Assembly (NCBI GenBank): GCA_936450465.1 | Contig: OW388292.1 | Span: 29,338,368 to 29,402,367 of the forward strand | Reading direction: 5' to 3' | DNA length: 64,000 nucleotides | Source: Gibbula magus | Taxonomy: Eukaryota > Mollusca > Gastropoda > Trochida > Trochidae | Part shown: one piece after another, positions 1 to 11,500 of the stretch | Layout: each line of letters starts with the position of its first letter | How positions within the stretch are numbered: the stretch's first letter is position 1 | Position numbers and translations under genes: made by a program | Notes under the pieces: generated by a model | The model's database searches: none | What the model was told of the DNA's origin: nothing | What the model saw: only the letters and a program-made list of their open reading frames with translations

Positions 1-446
1 CCAACTATGAAGTGCTCAGCCAGAAATAATTTAAATAAATGGTTTCGGAAGCTAAAACCGCATTTTAAAATAAATAATTGAAACGCTGACCAATATCATC
101 TGAGTTGCCAAGCTTCTTAAACTGTATAGACAGTCAAACTGCTGCCCAATGTCAATATAGCAACACCAATTACATTGCAGTAACATCATAACGCTCATAA
201 ATAGTATGTCATTTCGCGATGTGAAGTTTTGTTTGCAAAATGTTATGTTCGATGATAAAATCAGAAGATGATACCTTGATATACCAATTTCAATCATATT
301 CGGCCTACAACAGGGAGGAACTTCAATAAATGAATTGTTTAAGAAATACTCTTTTTGCTGTCTATATAGTTGACATGGTACTGAAACATACTTAACGCTC
401 CGTTCACATTGACCGTTTTACTAACAAAGGAAAAGCTATCTGTGTG
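1..446. other. AT-rich noncoding, nothing recognised
   Basis: No exon, RNA gene or clear repeat was recognised here. The only open frames are short and have no family resemblance. Confidence 0.4.
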
Positions 447-850
447 TTAAAGGTAGGGTTCGGTCGCCATCTTGGATATTTTGCATTACGTGAAATGAAA
501 ACACGCTATATTGTACCCAATTTTGCAATTTCTGATAACTAAAGACATTCAGTGATAGAATATTCACATAGTAACACATAACATGTAATAAAACTAATAA
601 ACAAGTTGCTGTTGTGCTGTAGCGAAGTTTTCCCGACTCGCAGCGCCGATGAATGGCTTCAGTTCTCATTGTTTTATTTTTCAACAAATGTGCGCATGTG
701 TTTATCAAGTTCTGGAATATAAAGTCATCAAAATGTTACCTTCATTAGTATCTTTCAATTTCACTGTGTTTTAATCATGTATTAATAACATATATGTGTA
801 AACAGGAATATCCTTCCGAATTTCGTTTCCACAAAAAATACCCCTTTTAA
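447..850 (+). mobile_element. TTAA-flanked MITE, family B, copy 1
   Basis: A 404-bp element bounded by TTAA on both sides. It shares most of its length with 10592-11016, and in reverse orientation with 51861-52085. Shared landmarks are the segment around TTGCATTACGTGAAATGAAA, the segment around GCAGCGCCGATGAATGGCTT, and the end segment GAATTTCGTTTCCA followed by ACCCC. It has no coding capacity. It is probably a non-autonomous DNA transposon (inference from TTAA borders and multi-copy state). Confidence 0.6.
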
Positions 851-1536
851 GATACTTATTATTTTGCAAGACCTGAGATGTCACATGGTCGCGTAGTAGG
901 CCACACATGATTCCAACGTTGATGTTTATTTTTAAAAAGACAAATAATTTTTATTGTGGCAGTAATTTTATTTCAAAACATATAACTCTTATTTTCTGAA
1001 AATAATTTTAAAAGTCGACTTCAAATAAAAAGACAAACGAATGTCAGACGCCTTTGGCATCGTCATCCGCATCATGTTTACATAAATAATTACAGACATT
1101 CAAACAAGATTCGGATATGATTCGGGTAATAAAACAAATTGATAGTAAAACTAGTCGTTGGTAATATGTCGGATAGGATTAAGTTCACTAATATTCCGGG
1201 TCGGGTCCGTGAGCTTGGAACAGTGTGATCCGTGCACAAAACCGTCAGAGGATATCGACTTATTAGCGTAACCCAACCGAATGAAAAATAGTGACGCTGT
1301 CTAGAAATTGGTATTTTTGAACAAGAGTTTGCTACTGATCTTAAAAAATGTACTTACAAATTACAAATGGCTAAACATTCAATTCAAACAAGTGTTTGCC
1401 ACTAACATGGCAATGTCCCCCGCCGGTGACATTGAGTTAGTAAGACACATCATTGGAGCTACTTTATATATTGCATTACTGGTAAAAAGTGACATGATGA
1501 TCAGCAAATTTTAAGACTTTGGGTGCTTGGGTTCAT
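851..1536. other. AT-rich noncoding stretch
   Basis: No gene or repeat was recognised. The 68-aa open frame at 1308-1514 has no recognisable family and the surrounding composition is like the rest of the intergenic DNA. Confidence 0.4.
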
Positions 1537-2256
1537 GATATATCGCAACAAGAGTAACAAAAGTTCAAAATGTGGTCAAAGTGTAGAGGTGACCTTGAAA
1601 ATAGGGTCAAGGTCAACAAATCGACTGGTGTCTGCGTCATCCTCCAATGTAGACTGACACCAAATTTAAAAACATTTGGTCCAACCGGTCATGATATATC
1701 GCGTAAGCAAGAGTTTGAAAAGTGGTAAAAGTGTTGCAGTGACCTTGAAAAAGGTCAAGGTCACCAAATCGACTGGTGTCTGCGTCTTCGCCCAATGTAG
1801 GTTGACACCTAATTTAAAACATTGGGTCCAACCGGTCATAATAAATGGTGATAACAAGAGTTCGAAAAGTGGTCAAAGTGTTGTAGTGACCTTGAAAATA
1901 AGGTCAAGGTCACCAAAATCAACTGGTGTCTGCATCTTTCCCCAATGTAGGCTGACAACTAATTTGAAGACTTTGGATGCAATGTTTCATGAGATATCGC
2001 CTTAACAAGAGTTCAAAGAGTGGTCAAAGTGTCCTGGTGACCTTGAAAATAAAGCCAAGGTCACCAAAATTGACTGGTGTCTGCGTCTTCCAACAATGTA
2101 GGCAGACATTAAATTTGAAGAGTTTGGATGCAACACTTCATAAGATATCGCGTAAACAAGAAATGTGACGTACGGGCGTACGGACGTACGTACGTACGGA
2201 CGTATGGACGCCGCTGAATACATAGTCCCCCGTTCCGCGTTGCGGCGGGGGACAAC
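1537..2256 (+). mobile_element. pearl/Helentron-like element: four ~150-bp tandem repeats, ACGG-type microsatellite, terminal hairpin
   Basis: Four imperfect direct repeats of about 150 bp start near 1537, 1694, 1840 and 1991. Each carries the segments CAAGAGTT, AGTGGTCAAAGTGT, GTGACCTTGAAAA, AAGGTCAAGGTCACC and TGGTGTCTGCGTCTT. They are followed by a CGTACGGA-type microsatellite (about 2166-2212) and a hairpin at 2225-2253 whose arms are GTCCCCCG and CGGGGGAC. This order of repeats, short microsatellite and hairpin end matches what is described for bivalve pearl elements and Helitron-related non-autonomous elements; the assignment is inference. Open frames across the repeats are by-products of the periodicity. 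Confidence 0.55.
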
Positions 2257-2670
2257 AACATGTCCCTTGATATCGAAATACATGTATCTTCACACTGCCA
2301 ACGCTATATACAATATAAAACAAAGTTTACTACATGTCACACCAATACCACCACTGTCGTAAAGCAGAAGCCGATGTAAGTGACCTGTGAAAAGTTCACT
2401 GAATACATTCAAATAACCAAATTTAACATAATTATTCATTTTGAATAATCTCAAATCTTCAAACAGATTGGGATAACACGAAGTACAAGAGCATAAGTTT
2501 TTTTTAAAAACACAAAGCAAACCATTGCGAGTATATATTAAGTAAAATTTCTAATAAACCAGCGGGAGCGGGCCTCAAATAGGTAAATGCTAATAAGCCC
2601 CCCGGCCCCTGTTAGAGGAAATTCAGTATGTCAGTTCGTGTAATTCAATGCCTCATGTTTACAAAGAGTG
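2257..2670. other. noncoding stretch
   Basis: Noncoding sequence between the tandem-repeat element and the decayed orphan paralogue. Nothing was recognised in it. Confidence 0.4.
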
Positions 2671-3608
2671 TCAATATAAAGCTAGATCAATAAAGGCGTA
2701 TGTCTTAATGGGAAAATATGCTGTATATTTACTTGAAAGCTGAGGATTAGAAATGCTGCAATTCATGTACATTTTAAACCTTTCAATTGTCCTCGAACCA
2801 GAATATGAAAGGTAGAGTTCATGTCTGTAAATGAACATTTCTTGTGGTCGCTCGTAATTCAAACTTTTAGTTGCATGACATATTTCGTCGTTTGTCTTCG
2901 AATTCAATATGACAGCATGTATTGCTTTCTTCAATTCGTAAACAAATATTTTAATGTTTGGTAATTCAAGTACCACAGCGAAAAACTATCTTATTTTGTA
3001 TTTTTGCTACATCGGTCATCTGGTTCGATAGCAGCTTAGCGCAAATGAGAAAAGAATCTTTGATCAGGTATTATCGGTCTCCATCAATAGTGAAGAAATA
3101 GACAAGTGACTTTTTAAGTTTATGCCATGTGTGTGGATGTTAATCAGCGGCCATTCCGATTCTTCTTATATAGATATATCCAAAGACCTCCCCACGAAAC
3201 ATATAATAAAGTTTATCTTTGTGAATATTTATACAAGATGTAAACTTTTTCTTTAAAAATTATGTTGGGTTTTTTTGGGCCCAAAGTTTGTTTCCATATT
3301 TTGGAAGGTATGGACCAGAACAGGGTTTCTGTTTTCCTATGGTACACCATAGAGGACACAGTTCTATAAAATTTGAATCCCGTCTTCTGTGTTTGAAGCG
3401 ATGTACACGATCCTCTAAAAACAACCCTGAATGTGAAAGGCCTTCCGGTGTTAACAGCCATAAGGAATGATCCAGTTTTGTGTGCTGTGTCCAGAGGCGA
3501 GTCACTCGTCAGAGAATACTCTCTCTTCTCTCCATTCTTATGCGTCACTTCTTTACTTGCACTTGGAGAGCTAGTGACAGTTACTCCAGATCCAGATAAT
3601 ATGTTCAT
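2671..3608 (-). pseudogene. decayed tandem copy of the orphan gene at 4333-5625
   Basis: Two minus-strand frames match consecutive parts of the 430-aa protein encoded at 4333-5625. 3608-3213 matches its middle third, sharing KKVTHKNGEKR-like, SPLDTA, KTGSFLM, SMVYHRKT and TLFW segments. 2976-2671 matches its C-terminus, sharing VLE, DEIC, YRH, LYLSY and CSIS segments. Between them the relationship continues in another frame (a HKDKLYY segment, later a TIDGD segment) but is broken by at least one frameshift and more than one stop codon. The N-terminal third, including the predicted signal peptide, is missing. This is therefore a truncated, disabled tandem duplicate; I see no sign that it is spliced around the breaks. 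Confidence 0.75.
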
Positions 3609-4332
3609 ATTCAGGCAAACATTCAGGGTGAATGTAATGAAATGTAACCATTTACTTCGGCACGTCCTCCTTTATGTAGACAATGAAAACTACGCAACTT
3701 GGTCAGTGTTTGTTAATTCTTTAAATATGATGAGCCAATGTACATGTATTACGAATATATCTTTAAACACTATTCCTCTTTGCATTACTTCAAAAAGGAA
3801 TATTACCACTGACATATGTATCTATATCAACTTCAAAGTCTCTATTGATTGTCGCATTTACAGAAAATAATAAAATATTTTGGAAAAAAACTACAAATGT
3901 TATGTCATATTGTTTCAAGCCAATAATATTCCAAGTGCATAACAGAGTCGTGTGAATCAATGAATATTATTGTCAAAATACATAAGCCATGGCAAATTGA
4001 AAGATTTCCTTTGAGTATATTCAAAACCAAACTATCAGGCTAGTAACTGTAACCATTGTACCAGAAGTATCAATTAGACGATTGACGTAGTTTCCAATTT
4101 ACTTAATGGGTCAGTTTGAATGGTGTAAACATGTGCAACATGATTTGGACAAATGGAAACTACTAGAACACAAAAACTACTCACAATAAAGAATTAGATC
4201 AAATATTACTACATACAGTTAAATTCACATCTCGGTCGCAAAGCCAGAGCTGAGCACTGTGTAGTTTAACATAGTTTCCATTATACCATGTTCGTGCCTG
4301 AATAAATACATGCTTTATTTTTAAGAAGAGTA
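3609..4332. other. spacer between orphan gene and its decayed copy
   Basis: AT-rich spacer of about 720 bp. No exon or known repeat was seen. It would hold the 3' flank of the orphan gene and what is left of the 5' flank of the pseudogene. Confidence 0.4.
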
Positions 4333-5625
4333 TCAAAATAGAGCAAGATTGACATAGGTGTATCTCTTAAAGGGATAAGATGCTGGATACACAGCTAACA
4401 CCTGACGACCAGAAATGCTACAAGTCATATCAATTTGAAACATGTCTATTGATCTCAAACCAGCGTACGATAGGTAAAGTACATGTCTGTAAATGAGCAA
4501 TGCTTGAGGTCGTTTTGGAAGAACCCTCGTGATTTTATAACATATTTCGTCCCCTGTCTCTGTATTCATCATGGCAACATGAATATCTGTACTCCATGTA
4601 TAAACAGACAGTTTAATTTGTTGATATTCTAGAACAAAAAAACGACGAACATGTACCATTTTAGGTATTTTCGCTATAATGGTAGTTTGGTTTGAGGGTA
4701 GCTCAGCGCAAACGAGATGCTTATTTTCGATCAGGTACAACAGGTCTCCATCAAGACTGAAGAAACTGACCGGCTTTTTTTCCTTGAATATATACCATAT
4801 GTTTCCAGCTTTACCATTTGCCATTCCGAGTGTTCCTATATAGTGCGTTTTTAGTGTTGACAGAAAATAAAGTTTATCTTTGTGAATATTTAAACAATAG
4901 GCTAACTGTGTATTAGAAAACAAAGTTGGTTTCGTTTGACCTAATGTTGTTTTTAGTATTTTTGAAGCCCTGGACCAGAACAGGGTACCCGTTTTCCTAT
5001 GATACACCATAGAGAGAACAATCCCAGGCACTTTGAATCCCGTCCTATTGACGTCGTTCGATAGAAACGATCCTCCGAAAACATGCCTGCTTTCTAAATC
5101 GTCTTCCGTGTTAGAAACCATAAGAAATGATCCAGTTTTCTTTGCAGTGTCCAGAGGCGAGACACTCATCTGAACACCATCTCTCTTCTCTCCATTCTTA
5201 TGCGTCACTTTTTTACTTTCTCTTGGGGACCCAGTGACAGTTGTAGGTTGGTTTGGGGAATATTCAGAATAATCCACATGAGACTGGGCGGTAGTGCTTG
5301 GTTCAAATTTCTTACGGTATTGAGCAAACGAGTGTCCATCAAAGAATCCCTCAAACTTGGCTGTTTCCTCAGAACCATCACCAACAAAGGAACAGCCGGA
5401 TGTTGCAGAGCATCCAGTTTCACATTTGATCATTGCTCCATGAATCCGCAGGTAAATGTGACGTCTCGTACTTACAATGTCACCTTTGTCATGGTTCGTG
5501 AAGGAACATCCTGTCATGTTCACCAACATGAGACACAAAGGGAGGGATTTCATTTTGAGAAAATCCTCCATCAAAAGTCGGAAAGCTCTCCCCAGTGTTT
5601 GAAATAGTTTATGATTGAAACGCAT
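4333..5625 (-). CDS. single-exon orphan gene, probable secreted protein with propeller-like C-terminal region
   Basis: An uninterrupted 430-codon frame, long for this AT-rich, stop-dense DNA. I do not recognise the family. The first Met is at 5625; a second (residue 25) starts a short basic-hydrophobic stretch (MKSLPLCLMLVNMTGCSF) that could be a signal peptide, so residue 25 may be the true start. Residues ~60-85 contain several Cys. Residues ~110-165 are polar, and ~165-430 show repeated short hydrophobic strands with patterns such as KLYFLS, DLLYLIENKHLVC and VLYLSYAGLRSIDMF, which resemble blades of a beta-propeller of the YWTD/LDL-receptor kind (inference, no catalytic motif seen). It lies on the same strand as the ADAMTS exons to its right, so it may be nested in an ADAMTS intron or sit downstream. 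A decayed paralogue follows at 2671-3608, showing a local tandem duplication. Confidence 0.55.
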   Translation of the reverse strand: MRFNHKLFQTLGRAFRLLMEDFLKMKSLPLCLMLVNMTGCSFTNHDKGDIVSTRRHIYLRIHGAMIKCETGCSATSGCSFVGDGSEETAKFEGFFDGHSFAQYRKKFEPSTTAQSHVDYSEYSPNQPTTVTGSPRESKKVTHKNGEKRDGVQMSVSPLDTAKKTGSFLMVSNTEDDLESRHVFGGSFLSNDVNRTGFKVPGIVLSMVYHRKTGTLFWSRASKILKTTLGQTKPTLFSNTQLAYCLNIHKDKLYFLSTLKTHYIGTLGMANGKAGNIWYIFKEKKPVSFFSLDGDLLYLIENKHLVCAELPSNQTTIIAKIPKMVHVRRFFVLEYQQIKLSVYTWSTDIHVAMMNTETGDEICYKITRVLPKRPQALLIYRHVLYLSYAGLRSIDMFQIDMTCSISGRQVLAVYPASYPFKRYTYVNLALF

Positions 5626-6217
5626 GACATTTAGTTGTTTACTTAATAATGTATACTGGTAAGATATTATAAAATATGATAATTAATGGCATTATTGTGT
5701 ATATCAGAGCTAGCCAATAGAATGTTGCCTAAAGTTTTCTGGAGGCGTATGGAGAACTAAATAACTCAAATACTGTGTACCGTAAAGGTCATCCTGTGTA
5801 TACCAGGGATGCAAACCACTATCATTGATTTCAACCAATAAAGGAGACCCTATTTCTATCAAAACTATCACTAGTGCTCGCTTCTGATTGTAGTTTCTTT
5901 TCGATCATACATAAAACGCAGAAGATTGGATTTGTTTTGTATATTTTACTAAATAATTTGTTTTAAAATGAACAAAACGTAATTATAGTTAGTTATGTTT
6001 TATTTCAAAGATTTGTGGTATCCTAAGCAAAATCAATAGTCTGATAAGAATATTTATTTTGACAATTTAATCAATCGTTCGTTAAGATAAAGAAACTTGT
6101 GAACACATGTATAGCTCTTTGTATTGAAATTCAAGGAGCATTTATTTTTGTTGCATTAAGTTAACTTAATACATTTTAACGGAAGCGATAGAGACATATA
6201 TTTCTATTAATTAAATA
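5626..6217. other. upstream flank of the orphan gene
   Basis: Noncoding AT-rich DNA. No core promoter element was convincing and no repeat was recognised. Confidence 0.35.
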
Positions 6218-7078
6218 CACTCTTCAAAAACGAAACACTGATCTGTTTGTTAATTTCGTGCAACATTTTATCTAAACTAAACTGTTTGTGTTTAAATAAA
6301 TTATGGTATAGGTATGCCTTGACAAATGAACACGTTGACCAAAGGCGTCAAAACATTAAATTTGAAAATTTGGAAACCTCAGCAAATTGCATGAAATTCA
6401 CTCGTGACACAATCTAACAGTATAATACGTGCGAGCCATCAGTTGATGCAACTGAAGGTTTTTTGACACATCTAATCGAACGTTTGACAACTTATTGACA
6501 GGACAGGATGTCACGTTAAATTAATCCTGTTAATTTCTCGAACGACGAGATGGAAGGCAACGTTTGTAACGGCGCCAAAACGAGCATATCCTACAACCTT
6601 AAATCTGAACATCTCTTAGGTCTTGGTTGCTGGGATTCTGGTGGCAATTCGTTACATTGAACACATTCTGCGCCCCATCCTGTGTCGTATTACCTAGTGA
6701 AGAGAACATCATTGTCCTCTGGACAGATCACCTGATTTCAACCACAAACTCTTGCCGAATTGGACCATGCCTTGCTAGATGAATGGCGACGAATCCCACT
6801 CTGTAGACTCTAGCGAGGTCTGCTCCGAGGAGGCGTAGGCCAGTGTTAGGAGCATAAGATAGCGATACAAGGTACTAAATGCAACTACTTATATTGTCAA
6901 CACGAAAAACAAGTGACCTTTGCCATGTTGAACGGATCAGCAATACATCAGACAATGTCCTTTCAAATGCTAATGTGTCTACTTGGATTGTACTTCGATT
7001 CATATTTTGACTTACTTTTGCTTGCTATAAGTAAAATCTTGTGTTTGTGTCTCTTGCGTTTCTTTTTTTTGACGCCTG
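6218..7078 (+). mobile_element. degenerate Tc1-like transposon remnant
   Basis: The left end TACACTCTTCAAAAACGAAA is mirrored at about 7050-7078 by GCGTTTCTTTTTTTTGACG plus CCTGTATA, giving degenerate inverted ends next to TA. Inside, 6648-6690 reads RYIEHILRPILCRIT, typical of the Tc1 transposase core. Further on, broken frames read RSPDFN, then ELDHALLDEWRRIP, and finally DTRY followed by a stop, the usual Tc1 C-terminus. Several stops and frameshifts separate these pieces, and the element is much shorter than a full Tc1 (about 1.3-1.6 kb). This is an old, internally deleted, inactive copy. Confidence 0.65.
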
Positions 7079-7905
7079 TATATTATAGCGAGTTCCAAAT
7101 GTGAGTCAACGAAAGCTGGGTTTCTAAACGTTAAAATGGTATTGCTGCTTCATGTTGACTATACATGAAAAGATAAATATATTGGTAATTTGTTTGTATT
7201 AAGATGTTTAAACTAATCCTACATTCTGACTATTAAGTTTAAGAATTAGAATTTAGAATTGTCATTCATTTTATAGAATCTTACATTCCCCACGTATTGA
7301 TTTTCAGATGAAAGCATTGAGCATTCAGTAATTTATTTATCTGGTATTCACTAAGAGACATAAAGACTAAATAGATGATCAAATATAACTGAGCAAGGCA
7401 TGCATACACGATTTTAATTGTGTTCAGGGTAATAAAAGTAAACGCAACGATTGAATGTATACGCATTTCCCCGTTACGAGCATATGAACACTAAAAACAT
7501 TAAATATGTGGAATAGTTGTAGGATGGTTGGCGTAAATTCTTCGTTTTCTAAACAGTTACCTTAACTGTTTTGCGCGAACATCGATCCAGGTTAGCAATG
7601 ACCATGCAACATTGATAGCATTAAAACAAGTAGTAATCTGATACTAACTTAACACGATCATATATACTTATTATTACTGAAACCATTGCTATCGTTTAAT
7701 CTTTTCCTTTAGTATATTCATATAGTATATTATTATCCATATGTGGCGGATTAGTGAAATTATTTGAACTTCAATCAGGCACGTATGATCGCGAAATGAA
7801 ATATTATATTATGTAAAATACTGAATGGCTCTTTAACGACATGATGTATATAACAATACTACATTTGCATGTCGGCTTCCGAAAGATCTCTGGGCTATGT
7901 TGATC
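7079..7905. other. AT-rich noncoding stretch
   Basis: Nothing recognised. If the ADAMTS gene continues to the left, this is intron sequence. Confidence 0.4.
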
Positions 7906-8267
7906 TTAAAGGAGCAGTAGCACGTTTTTTGCAAAATTTATATTTTCAAATTTCCCATTTATAATGATAGTTTATGTCATTTAAATTTACTTTAGAGTGT
8001 AAAACATCTTATTACACAAACAAATTATCTGTAGTGGTAAAAACTAAGTTGCGTATAAAGCAAAAATTGCATGGCGGCCATTTTATTGTGAACACACTTT
8101 ATTATGTTGTATTACAAAAACGATTCCCATGGCTTTACTGAAACATGTACACTCATTTTAAACTTTATTTTCCGAAGAGAGAAGGATCTTTTACTATTGG
8201 TGAAATTATTTTTCAAATACATTTCATCAACTTATTTGAGCGAAAAAACGTGCTACTGCCCCTTTAA
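7906..8267 (+). mobile_element. TTAA-flanked MITE, family A, copy 1
   Basis: A 362-bp element bounded by TTAA, with inverted ends AGGAGCAGTAGCACGTTTTT on the left and CGAAAAAACGTGCTACTGCC on the right. It is colinear with 12072-12432, 24429-24735 and 51170-51531. The middle carries the well-kept segments GTTGCGTATAAAGCAAAAAT and TGCATGGCGGCCATTTTATT. There is no coding capacity. Confidence 0.75.
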
Positions 8268-8415
8268 ATCAAACACGTTACATTTAAGAAATGTAACATG
8301 GACGTAAAATGAATAAAAACCGGGGTAAAAAATACGACACGGTATTTATTGGAGTATAACAATATCAATGCTAGTACAACGAATGTGAAGTGTACGACAA
8401 CAAGACTTTACTCAC

Positions 8416-8518
8416 CCCCAGTGTACGGTTTCCACTTGTAGTGTTTACCTCGGAACTCAGCAGAGTTGTAACTGGCGCACTGAACCTCCCGGAAATCTGT
8501 AGAGTTGGGTGGGCACGG
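8416..8518 (-). CDS. ADAMTS exon: start of cysteine-rich domain
   Basis: 103 nt: [20 protein letters not shown], then [14 protein letters not shown], ending in phase 1 at a good GTGAGT donor. This is the last ADAMTS exon I can find. The remaining cysteine-rich, spacer and C-terminal exons must lie further left or outside the window. Confidence 0.9.
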
Positions 8519-11500
8519 CTGAAAACGTTTTTAATCATTAACAGTATAGCATATGCAATCTTGAAAATCAGGTTTGTTTATCTACAAATACTTCCATTGC
8601 GACATACATCACATGTCATGATTTTGTGACTAATCATAAAGTTGCATTAACTTTTATGACTATAAAAAGTTTCCTTCACAACCTCTAAAATTGTATTTTA
8701 TGTAAATAGATTGTGAATTTGTGAGTGAGTATGATTTCCTTGTCCAATGTTGATATTGTTTTTGGTTTCTATTTTAAACAGACAAAACCCCCTGATAACT
8801 TTATTGAACACAATTGAGCCATACTACCCTGGACTTGAGCTGTGTTGAATCAGGGATGTTTATGATAAATGATAATGTTATTAGCACAGGTATAGAGGAA
8901 TAACTTGCCTTGAGTCAGACATGTTAATGCGAACACAAAGAGCCGCGTTACATTATATATCCGTACTTAGTACAGTGTTAAGTTTCATTTGGGAACGCTG
9001 AAGTCTTTTGTAAGTTAAACTATGGAAATATGTTGGCAATTGAATAATAATCTTTAAGAAAACAATAAATGGGTTCAACGCCAAACATTTTGAAACCGAC
9101 ATTATCAGTAATGTGCAAGCGAAAAACTATTTTAGTTGCTGCAGCTATTGTGATGTTATGGCTCTAAATGTTGTTTTTAATCCTTGAGGCAACATATTTG
9201 TAGCAAATATAAGCGTTGTGGACATAAAATACTCGATTGTGCGATATTTTACGACGATTCACTATCTACCACTAGTTGAGTTCACTATATATACTGATCC
9301 AAGTTTAATTTCGATATTTGAGAACCGAACATGTAACAAACCGTTTCACTGTCCCTTATAAGTCAGAATTGTTCGATCAAAGTACAAAGTCGATCAGTTA
9401 AATAAGTCATTTACCTTCTTATGCATTGATGTTTGACTGGTTTTTTACCATCTAATATGTGACTTATATTTACAGTACATCGGTACGGCATAATGGCAAT
9501 CACACATTGGAAATTACCAAACTTATGGTGTTTTACCTTGGTGTTGCAAGACATGTATTTCTTCCGTTTACCAAGACAATACTTTCCACCATTCTTGGGC
9601 CTGTAACAAATAGATATCAGCTTGTTCAAGATATTGTCAGTGAATAAAAGTAGGCTCGTCCGCCAGTCCAGAATCAGGTCGGGCGGTTAACTAGTTTTTA
9701 GTTTTTTCTTTAATTTGACAAAAATGACAAAATAACACTTTCAGGTTGACTACTTTTCAAGCTTATTTAATACATTGATATGGTCAGAATTAATTGTGTG
9801 ATGTAAAGGCTTTAATATACAATGGTTCTTAGCAAGAGAAATGTTCCTATTATATCGAGAGATCATTCTCTCCTCACAGAGGTTACTTATTTGCAAAATC
9901 CTCTTGAAAAAGGTGTCTTCCTTATTTCTATCCAATCAAAAATAGTCTTACATTTTGTTATTGACTTTGGCCTTGTTATAAGTACGTGCCCATCGCACAA
10001 GGGAAGTAACTCTCGCCTTTCAAACGATACCGGAAACAGTTCGAATGCTCAGTATGAAAAACGATTTTTGATTGCAACCAATCAGGATTCTCAATCGTTA
10101 GGATAGAAAAATGTCGCAATAGACCGGAGGTTATGTGGGAACATATGTGAAGAGAGATTGTTTAAAGACCTGCTATTTTACAGAAAGTCAAATAATAGGA
10201 GTTAAACATCCTTACTTAGGGGTGTTGCACTCGCGCATGCTGAAGTTGACTCCGCCCCCACATGTCCTAGAGCACTCCCCCCAGTGAGACCACAGGCCCC
10301 ACCCCCCGTTCACTGGCTTAGGGACGTAGTTCTGCTTCACGCATTCGCCTCGGTAACACCACTGTGCGACAAAAGTAACAAAACATTCAATAAAATTAAT
10401 ATAGATGATGTTATATGAGTGTGACAATGTCAATGTCGTGCTTTCTTTAAGACATGAGTGCCTAAATATATTTGTTTTGAGTGAGAGCGAGGGATATATC
10501 AGTTTATCAGATATATCACTTTATGCACGATGTTTGTAGACATGGTATGCTATGTGAATATAGAAAACGGCTTATTGTAGAAGTCGTGCAATTAAAGTGG
10601 CCGTTCTGTCGGCAAAATCCGCCATATACCATGGATTTTGTGCATTACGTGAAATGAAAACACTCTATATTTTACCTAATTTTACAACATTTTAATGATT
10701 AAAAATATAGAAAGTTTACATAGTAACAAAAACCGTGTCATAAAACTAATAAACAATTTGCTGTTATGACGTAGCAAACTTTCCCCCACTCGCAGCGCCG
10801 ATGAATGGCTTCAGTTGTTATTGTTTTTATTTTTCAACAAATGTACGCTTGTCTTTGTTAAGTTGTGAACTATAAATTAATCAAAATATTACCTTTATTA
10901 TTATCTTTTAACTTGACTGAGTTTTAATCATTTATTAGTGGCATATTTGTGTAAACGGTGATATCCTCTCGAATTTCGTTTCCAGAAAACATACCCCGAT
11001 AGAACCCTCCTTTTAAGGAAACAACGCAAACGTCTACATGTCAGCTGCATACCGTCGACGCTTTTAGATCGAATGTTGCCATGAAAACACGATAAATACA
11101 AAAATGGAAGTATTTATTTATTAGAAAGAAAGTACACTCAGGAAGGTTAAGTTCAAACTCGTCAATTTCCTACTCCTTGTTTCATAAAACATTAATTTTC
11201 ACTGTTTCTCAAATTGTTTCAGGAAGTCTTTTAAATCAAATACCAGTTATGAAGTTCATATCATTACTTACGACAGCAAACATAAAGGGACTATAGTTGG
11301 CAAAATGCCATATGATCCTGAAGACATGACGTCAAGAACGATGTTATGACGTCATATTCATAACATAACTTTGCTTCTAACAGCAACGCTGTCTGTCATG
11401 TTTTCGAATATTCCTCAATTATGATTTGACATATTACATATTGCTCTGTTCTGTTTGTATTCTTAGCTTCTATCTTGTATCATTACAAGTCTTAGGTGGA

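Noticed and set aside
1676..2168. Plus-strand frames of 63-109 codons with repeated SGQSVVVTL-like peptides
   Set aside because: Explained by the ~150-bp tandem repeats at 1537-2160.
3433..3870. 145-codon plus-strand frame
   Set aside because: Lies antisense to the decayed orphan paralogue and shows no family resemblance of its own.
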